DNA from: Comamonadaceae bacterium
Lineage (GTDB): Bacteria; Pseudomonadota; Gammaproteobacteria; Burkholderiales; Burkholderiaceae_C
Direction: 5' to 3'
Length of the DNA: 51,472 nucleotides
Assembly (NCBI GenBank): GCA_025352965.1
Contig: JANXRP010000023.1
Location: 1-51,472 of the forward strand
Position numbers and translations under genes: made by a program. Below the pieces are notes generated by a model. It saw nothing but the letters and a program-made list of their open reading frames with translations, did no database searches and had not been told where the DNA came from. This document shows positions 46,348 through 51,472 of this stretch, one piece after another (position 1 is the stretch's first letter; every line of letters begins with the position of its first letter).

Positions 46348-47315
46348 CAGTCTATTTTCGCACCTGACTCCTTCACCACCTTCGCCCATTTGATCGTCTC
46401 GGTTTGAATGAGTGCTTGAAGCTCCTCGGGTGTACCAGGTGACATATCCAAACCTAACTGAAAAAGTTTCTCTCGTACATCGGGCAAGTTCACTGCTCGA
46501 ATGACCTCTTGATTGATTTTGGCAAGCACGTCTTTCGGCATCTTGGCAGGACCGAGCACCGCAAACCATGAGGTGGCTTCAAATGCTGGCAAACCAGCCT
46601 CAGCCATGGTTGGGATATTGGGCGCAGCAGGTGATCGTTTGGCACTTGTCACCGCTAAACCACGCAGTTCGCCCGACTTCACCAGTGGCAGACTAGACGG
46701 CATGTTGTCAAACATCATGGTAATGTGACCACCAAGTAAATCGGGAATCGCCTGCGCTCGGCCACGATACGGCACATGGCGCGTCTTCACACCCGCCTGA
46801 ATGTTGAACATCTCGCCCGACATGTGGTTCGATGTGCCATTGCCAGGAGAACCATAGCTCAACGTATCGGGTTTTGCTTTCGCTAAATCAATTAACTCTT
46901 TCACGGTTCTAGCTGGCACATTGTTATTAATCACCAGCAAATTAGGCGTGCTGCCCAAAAATGAAATCGGCGTGAAATCTGTTGCCGCGTTGTAGGGCAT
47001 CTTGCTATAGAGCGATGGATTAATCGTTTGCGAGCCCACCGTACCAACCAAAAGCGTATAGCCATCAGGTGCGCTCTTGGCCACAAAATCCGCGCCAATG
47101 TTGCCACCCGCGCCAGGCTTGTTCTCCACCGTCACGGTTTGCCCAAGTGATGCCCATTTTTCTGCCAATACCCGCGCCAAGATATCGGGCGCTCCGCCCG
47201 TGGGGAAACCAATCACAATTTTGACGGGTTTATTGGGCCATACAGCCTGAGCCTGTACCAAAGTATGCAAAAAGCAAAGCGAAACAATCGCAAGGAATGT
47301 TGTTTTTTTCATCAT
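46347..47315 (-). CDS. Bug/TctC family periplasmic solute-binding protein
   Basis: A 322-residue extracytoplasmic receptor of the tripartite tricarboxylate transporter family, greatly expanded in Burkholderiales. Signal peptide about 1-23 (ending LVQAQA), then the family start WPNKPVKIVIGFPTGGAPDILAR and segments ENKPGAGGNIGADFVAK and GTVGSQTINPSLY. The substrate is unknown; family members bind carboxylates and similar small acids. No TctA or TctB membrane genes are nearby, so it is an orphan receptor. The last codon couples to dinG. Confidence 0.92.
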   Translation of the reverse strand: MMKKTTFLAIVSLCFLHTLVQAQAVWPNKPVKIVIGFPTGGAPDILARVLAEKWASLGQTVTVENKPGAGGNIGADFVAKSAPDGYTLLVGTVGSQTINPSLYSKMPYNAATDFTPISFLGSTPNLLVINNNVPARTVKELIDLAKAKPDTLSYGSPGNGTSNHMSGEMFNIQAGVKTRHVPYRGRAQAIPDLLGGHITMMFDNMPSSLPLVKSGELRGLAVTSAKRSPAAPNIPTMAEAGLPAFEATSWFAVLGPAKMPKDVLAKINQEVIRAVNLPDVREKLFQLGLDMSPGTPEELQALIQTETIKWAKVVKESGAKID

Positions 47316-47427
47316 ATTGGCTATTTTTCAGTAATTTTTTGATTTCAGCTATGCATAGATACCCTATTGTGATAAACTAATACTACTGTGTTAATTTTTA
47401 TTACTATTAATATTAAATTTATTTCTT
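47316..47427. other. AT-rich divergent intergenic region
   Basis: A 112-base region between the divergent Bug protein gene and the CZB-like gene, with long A/T tracts at 47389-47426 that stand out from the rest of the window. It must hold both promoters. On the minus strand TTAGTT, 17 bases, TATGCA is a weak pair; on the plus strand TTGTGA (about 47369) is a possible -35, with TAATTT 19 bases on. No convincing operator. Confidence 0.4.
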
Positions 47428-47982
47428 ATGTTTAATCAAAATTTAAATGGTAGCACCGAGAGTGATGTTTACATCATTGATATGGGGTTCGCTCGTCACC
47501 CTACGATTTCGTTTGCACACACACAAAAGGCCTCTTGGATGCTTCACGCCAACGTTTTACTGCCCGCAGCACACACAATTGACCTCACGATTGCCGAACA
47601 CGAAAGCATGACCCTAGCGCTAGAGAGCGCGATCCAGCAAGCCTATGGCACGGGCATATGGTCAGAACACTTGGATGCGGATAAAGTTCGTTCAACCCAA
47701 CTGAGTGGGTTGACGAAATTGCAACAAGGGTCTGAAAAAAGATACGTGGAAGGCGATCCATCGTTTCCTATGTTGCTAAACATGCACGAGCGCTTTGTCA
47801 ATGCCGCCGCTGATGCCATTCACTTAGCACGTGCAGACAAAATCGAAGAAGCCTACGCGGTGCTCACAGGCCGATATGCACGTTCAAGCCGTCAGATTAT
47901 TTGGCTACTAAAAAATTTAAAGCAGCGGGTTCACGCACCCAAGACGACCACGTCCCGCGCCATCCGCCTAGAGAAAACTTAG
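47428..47982 (+). CDS. Small soluble protein resembling a CZB (chemoreceptor zinc-binding) domain
   Basis: A 184-residue protein without signal peptide or membrane segment. The four-helix pattern of residues 36-165 recalls the CZB domain: HANVL near 40, AYGTGIW (72-78) in place of the CxLGxW motif, MHERFVNAA (119-127) in place of HxxxH, and [20 protein letters not shown] like the last CZB helix. The cysteine ligand position is Tyr73, and the second His position is Val124, so zinc binding as in TlpD or DgcZ is doubtful. No partner domain is present. No Shine-Dalgarno sequence precedes the ATG. Convergent with rnhA (four bases overlap). Family assignment is tentative. Confidence 0.6.
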   Translation: MFNQNLNGSTESDVYIIDMGFARHPTISFAHTQKASWMLHANVLLPAAHTIDLTIAEHESMTLALESAIQQAYGTGIWSEHLDADKVRSTQLSGLTKLQQGSEKRYVEGDPSFPMLLNMHERFVNAAADAIHLARADKIEEAYAVLTGRYARSSRQIIWLLKNLKQRVHAPKTTTSRAIRLEKT

Positions 47983-48422
47983 GCTGAAATACCTTTATTA
48001 GCCAGGCCATCCGCTCGCTCATTGCCTGCGTTACCTGCATGACCTTTGACCCATTGCCAATCAATGGTGTGACCCGAGTTTGAGACCACGGCATCCAAGC
48101 GCTGCCACAAATCAACATTCTTTACGGGCTGCTTGGCTGCAGTTTTCCAGCCGCGTGCCTTCCAGCCCGCAATCCACTCAGTGATGCCTTGCATGACATA
48201 TTTACTATCCAAATAAATCGTCACATCGCAAGGCCTTGTCAAAACCGATAAGCCCTCAATCACCGCCATCATCTCCATGCGATTGTTGGTCGTCTCACGC
48301 TCGCCACCGCACAGCTCGCGCTCCGTCAAACCCTTATCCGTCGTGGTCTGCAAGAGCGCGCCCCAGCCGCCAGGACCAGGATTTCCTTTGCACGCGCCGT
48401 CGGTGTAGAGCACTACTTTCAT
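47979..48422 (-). CDS. rnhA: Ribonuclease HI
   Basis: Degrades RNA in RNA-DNA hybrids. 147 residues with catalytic D8 ([14 protein letters not shown]), E50 (NNRMEMMAV), D72 (YLDSKYV), H128 (VKGHAGN) and D138 (NERADGLA), a complete active site. It follows the radical SAM gene by ten bases on the same strand. Confidence 0.97.
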   Translation of the reverse strand: MKVVLYTDGACKGNPGPGGWGALLQTTTDKGLTERELCGGERETTNNRMEMMAVIEGLSVLTRPCDVTIYLDSKYVMQGITEWIAGWKARGWKTAAKQPVKNVDLWQRLDAVVSNSGHTIDWQWVKGHAGNAGNERADGLANKGISA

Positions 48423-48432
48423 TGAATCACCT

Positions 48433-49902
48433 TCATTTCAATATCGCCTCATGTCTTCGTTGTCTTTGTAATTTCGCACTTCGAGTTTTTATTTGCGCTC
48501 GCTCTTTGTCAATGATGAGAGCTGTATCGACCATAACCATGTCTTGCGTGAGAACCAAATAATTGCGCACAAACTCAAACAGCCGCTCCAGCGCAAACTG
48601 ATGCGTTTTGCCTGTTGTGGCATAGAGCCAATCGGCAAACAGCATGAAGTTATCAAATGGCGCATCCTTTAGCAGCAAGGGCAGCGTATTGGCAAAACGC
48701 CCCGAGTTCGCCACCAAATCCCAGTACCGAGCGAAGCGGCTCATGCGTTGCATATCGTTGAAGCTCAGGTCTTGATTTGCCACGATCTCGTAGGGGGCGT
48801 CTGGGCTAAACGTCATACGGTACGGTGCGGTGTGCCTGATGATAGGTGTTCCACGCAAACGTTTCAAAATGCCAAATTGGATTTCGTGCGGGCCAAGTCC
48901 AACTAAGCGATCAAAGCCCGCGCCAAAGCTTTGTATGGTCTCGCCTGGCAGTCCCGCAATCAAATCGACATGCATGTGCGCCCTACTCTGGGTATGCAGC
49001 CAGCGCAAGTTCTCTGCCGCCTTGTCGTTGTTTTGCTTGCGGCTGACCAAAGCTTGCACATCTGTATTAAAAGTTTGGATGCCAATTTCAAACTGCAAAG
49101 CGCCTGCGGGGAACTTAGCAATCGTCTCTTTCAGCACATCTGGCAAATGATCGGGGACAAGCTCGAAATGTGCGTAGATAGGATCACCCTCTATCCATCG
49201 ATCTAAAAAGAATTGCAATATCTTGAGGCTCACTTTGGCATTCAAATTGAACGTGCGATCAACAAACTTAAACTGCCGCGCACCGCGCTGGTAAAGCAGC
49301 TCCATTTCGCTCAAGAATTTTTCCGTCTCAAACGGCCAAGCTGTTTTATCAAGCGCCGAAAGACAAAACTCGCACTTGAATGGACAACCACGGCTCGCCT
49401 CCACATAAAGAGTGCGATAAGCAATATCTTCGTCCGTGTACTCACCGTATGGCATCGCAATTGCAGCAAGCGATGGCTGCTCGCCCGCATGAATTTTCAT
49501 CAGCGGCTTGGGTCCGTGCAAAACCGCCTCGGCTAATTTTCGGAAGGTCACATCGCCCCAGCCTGTGATGACGTAGTCTGCCAATTGGCAGATGCGCTGC
49601 TCATCTATTTCAAAACTCACCTCGGGACCACCCAAAACAATGATGACATCGGGAGCCACTCGTTTAAGCAGCGCCACGATTTTGGTGGTGTCATCCACAT
49701 TCCAGATATACACACCAAAACCAATGATCTTGGGGTGATGCGCCAGCAGCTTTTCCACCACCTCATTCGTTTGCTGGCCGATGATGAACTCATCAATAAC
49801 TGAGTCGTCCCGCAGCTCGCCAAGATTCGCTCGCAAACAACGCAAGCCCATACTGGCATGGGTGTAGCGAGCGTTGAGGGTGGTAAGGACGATGCTATTC
49901 AT
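48433..49902 (-). CDS. B12-binding radical SAM protein, DUF4080 type
   Basis: A 489-residue enzyme with an N-terminal cobalamin-binding Rossmann domain (about 1-125, including [10 protein letters not shown] and [11 protein letters not shown]), a radical SAM domain with C173, C177 and C180 ([10 protein letters not shown]) and a C-terminal DUF4080 region. Known relatives do methylations and rearrangements, but this subgroup has no assigned reaction. The [15 protein letters not shown] and [15 protein letters not shown] segments fit the SAM barrel. It is a plausible user of the cobalamin made by the locus at 17-32 kb. Downstream neighbours are rnhA; upstream an outer membrane protein. Confidence 0.9.
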   Translation of the reverse strand: MNSIVLTTLNARYTHASMGLRCLRANLGELRDDSVIDEFIIGQQTNEVVEKLLAHHPKIIGFGVYIWNVDDTTKIVALLKRVAPDVIIVLGGPEVSFEIDEQRICQLADYVITGWGDVTFRKLAEAVLHGPKPLMKIHAGEQPSLAAIAMPYGEYTDEDIAYRTLYVEASRGCPFKCEFCLSALDKTAWPFETEKFLSEMELLYQRGARQFKFVDRTFNLNAKVSLKILQFFLDRWIEGDPIYAHFELVPDHLPDVLKETIAKFPAGALQFEIGIQTFNTDVQALVSRKQNNDKAAENLRWLHTQSRAHMHVDLIAGLPGETIQSFGAGFDRLVGLGPHEIQFGILKRLRGTPIIRHTAPYRMTFSPDAPYEIVANQDLSFNDMQRMSRFARYWDLVANSGRFANTLPLLLKDAPFDNFMLFADWLYATTGKTHQFALERLFEFVRNYLVLTQDMVMVDTALIIDKERAQIKTRSAKLQRQRRHEAILK

Positions 49903-49908
49903 GCCACA

Positions 49909-50658
49909 TCAAAACCGCGTACCTAGCGAAAATCGCCACATATTTTGCACGCCAAAATTGACGTTCGGGTCGTAGCTTAAGCGTACAAATTTTTCATGCC
50001 AATCGTAGGTAGCTGACAAACCTAGTTTATTGATTTTTTGGACACCGCCCATGCTGTCCGTCACATTACCCGCTTTCGATAGCACGTCAAAAGTCACGCG
50101 CTCATGCTCACTCAAACCTTGCCGATAAATCGCGTGAAAGTGCCGCTGGTCAGGGTTTAGACGGTTATCACGCACCCACTGAAAGCCAAGTGATTGATGC
50201 GTACTCCATCTGTAACCGCCAGAGGCCATTAGTGCATCGTTGGGATCGAAATTCAAATTGACATAAGGACGAAGGTTAGTGCGTCCAAGTCCCGCTCCCG
50301 CATACCACGTATCGCCTGTTTCTATGCCAAAACTACCACCCCAAAATCCACCAGAAGCCGCTTGCAGACTAGGCTGAAACCGAACCTGCCCCGTGCTGAA
50401 TGTGTTATCCCAGCCAGTACGCCATTGTTTTTGCCGAGTGGTTTCGTCATTGTTCACCGCGGGTTGCAAATACCAACCAAGCCAGACATCGCCAAGCTTT
50501 GAGGTGTTGCGCAAGTTCAAATCTAAACCCCTTGCCGCTGTTTGTCCTCCACCACTGAGGCCATACAAGCCAGAGGTGAATTTGAAACTAGGCTCGTCCG
50601 CCCATGCGAACAAACTAGTTGCGCAAGCCAAAGCCAATATGGCTTTGTGAGCACTCAC
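49909..50658 (-). CDS. Putative outer membrane beta-barrel protein
   Basis: A 249-residue protein with a signal peptide (about 1-20, ending SLFAWA before DEPS) and an alternating polar/aromatic pattern suggesting 10 or more amphipathic strands. It ends in SLGTRF; a terminal Phe is the sorting signal for BAM-dependent outer membrane proteins. I do not recognise the family or substrate. It overlaps the DUF1345 gene by four bases and precedes the radical SAM gene by six bases. Confidence 0.7.
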   Translation of the reverse strand: MSAHKAILALACATSLFAWADEPSFKFTSGLYGLSGGGQTAARGLDLNLRNTSKLGDVWLGWYLQPAVNNDETTRQKQWRTGWDNTFSTGQVRFQPSLQAASGGFWGGSFGIETGDTWYAGAGLGRTNLRPYVNLNFDPNDALMASGGYRWSTHQSLGFQWVRDNRLNPDQRHFHAIYRQGLSEHERVTFDVLSKAGNVTDSMGGVQKINKLGLSATYDWHEKFVRLSYDPNVNFGVQNMWRFSLGTRF

Positions 50659-51305
50659 AAAACACCTCCGAGTACATTGATCGTGATCGAAATAATGCCC
50701 ACATTAAAAAAGAATGCCATCACGCTGTGCAGCAAAGCCAGCCGACGCATCCGTCCATCCGTGATTTGCACATCTGCCGTTTGACAAGCCATGCTCAAAA
50801 TAAGTGAAAAATACATAAAGTCCCAGTAATCGGGCTCAGGCGTACTCGGAAACAGTAATCCACCATCATTGATGTGGCGATTCAGCGCGTATTGATGCGC
50901 ATACTCTTGCGCAAAATTGGTCGCCAGTAACAGCCACGATAGCACGATAGAGACACCTGCAAATGCAACACTGTGCGCAGCTTGCGCCTTGCCAGCCCTC
51001 AGCTCATCGTGCAGCGCAAGCAGCACCATGCTAATCGTGATGAGCGACAAAATGACCACGGTCCACTTGCCGTAAAGTTGCCGCTCCGCGCGGCGGCGCA
51101 TGACGACTGGCGTGGCTTTAGACATCAACTGTACGATGCTGGCCAAAAAAACGATGGCCCCAATATCAAATGCCAAAAGCACTGCTTGGGAGGCCCTCAT
51201 ATACGGCGTAAGCAGCACATAACAGATCAGTGCCATGGCAACCGCCATCAAAAGACGAGGTCTGGCGATCAATGAACGTACATACCTAATTAATTGACGT
51301 GTCAT
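50655..51305 (-). CDS. DUF1345 family inner membrane protein
   Basis: A 216-residue membrane protein with five to six helices (about 17-35, 39-60, 80-100, 113-130, 155-175 and 190-213). Residues TPEPDYWDFMYFSLILSMAC are typical of DUF1345. Function unknown. The start is two bases after the moaE stop codon; its own stop overlaps the next gene. It may belong to the same transcript as moaE. Confidence 0.85.
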   Translation of the reverse strand: MTRQLIRYVRSLIARPRLLMAVAMALICYVLLTPYMRASQAVLLAFDIGAIVFLASIVQLMSKATPVVMRRRAERQLYGKWTVVILSLITISMVLLALHDELRAGKAQAAHSVAFAGVSIVLSWLLLATNFAQEYAHQYALNRHINDGGLLFPSTPEPDYWDFMYFSLILSMACQTADVQITDGRMRRLALLHSVMAFFFNVGIISITINVLGGVL

Positions 51306-51307
51306 CG

Positions 51308-51472
51308 TTAATTACTCCAGCGCTTAATGGCCGCATCATCGCTTGCGCGTGCATCTACCCACCGCGAAGCTTGCTCGGTATTTGGCGTTTGCTCTTTCTT
51401 CCAAAACGGTGCTTCGGTCTTTAAATAATCCATCAAAAACTCGCAAGCTTGAAAGGCCTCATGCCGATGTGC
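51308..51472 (-). CDS. moaE: Molybdopterin synthase catalytic subunit MoaE (5' part cut by window edge)
   Basis: The last 54 codons plus stop are visible. The sequence AHRHEAFQACEFLMDYLKTE followed by APFWKKE is the diagnostic C-terminal segment of MoaE, which transfers sulfur from MoaD to precursor Z. The key Lys residues of DYLKTEAPFWKKE are present. The remainder lies beyond the window, so its neighbours in the molybdenum cofactor operon cannot be seen. Confidence 0.9.
   Translation of the reverse strand, partial: AHRHEAFQACEFLMDYLKTEAPFWKKEQTPNTEQASRWVDARASDDAAIKRWSN

Noticed and set aside
46348-46569. N-terminal extension of dinG by 74 codons
   Set aside because: The extension lies within the Bug protein gene, is low-quality sequence rich in Arg, Cys and Ser, and MTELSKL at 46347 gives the family length.

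Overview
The window reads as a chromosomal segment of a betaproteobacterium of the order Burkholderiales, of moderate GC (roughly 50%, judged by eye). The evidence is gene content and order: ilvB-ilvH-ilvC-pssA-leuA, an ECF sigma factor followed by DUF3619, DUF3106 and RDD genes, map-glnD, dnaX-ybaB-recR beside the SRP RNA gene, and ndk-rlmN-rodZ-ispG-hisS-yfgM-bamB-der. Coding density is very high. No stretch longer than 300 bases lacks a gene; the largest gap (31754-32030) holds a cobalamin riboswitch. I saw no tRNA or rRNA gene, transposase, prophage, CRISPR array or obvious pseudogene. Both ends cut genes: leuA at the left, moaE at the right.

Region 1 (1-5796, minus strand) makes branched-chain amino acids and phosphatidylserine. 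leuA has its own promoter and a transcription attenuator: a 24-codon leader peptide with five consecutive Leu codons, followed by mutually exclusive antiterminator and terminator hairpins. Region 2 (5973-12086, plus) holds the ECF sigma/DUF3619/DUF3106/RDD module, then map, glnD and a glutathione transferase. Region 3 (12072-15973) holds a MAPEG protein, recR, ybaB and dnaX. dnaX carries an in-frame A AAA AAG heptamer followed in the -1 frame by one codon and UGA, the arrangement that produces the gamma subunit in E. coli. The SRP RNA gene ffs lies divergent to dnaX.

Region 4 (16079-32030) is a cobalamin locus of two converging operons. The plus-strand arm is cobT-cobS-cobC-cobU-nth. The minus-strand arm is btuB-cobB-btuF-btuC-btuD-ferredoxin-cobO-bluB-cbiB-cobD-cobQ, eleven genes with no gap above 7 bases, headed by a compact B12 riboswitch. 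Together they cover B12 uptake, corrinoid adenosylation and amidation, aminopropanol arm attachment, aerobic DMB synthesis and nucleotide loop assembly. No corrin ring genes are present here, so the locus supports corrinoid salvage or the late steps of a split pathway.

Region 5 (32031-44364) is housekeeping: ribosome assembly GTPase, BAM complex lipoproteins, HisRS, isoprenoid synthesis, cell shape, rRNA modification and chromosome segregation. Region 6 (44323-51472) is more mixed: a DinG-family helicase coupled to a Bug-type solute-binding protein, a small soluble protein resembling a CZB domain with altered zinc ligands, RNase HI, a B12-binding radical SAM protein, an outer membrane barrel candidate, a DUF1345 membrane protein and the end of moaE.

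The observations I rate highest are the leu attenuator with an apparently leaderless leader peptide, the dnaX frameshift cassette, the compact riboswitch with a second pairing partner for its regulatory hairpin, and the CZB-like protein.
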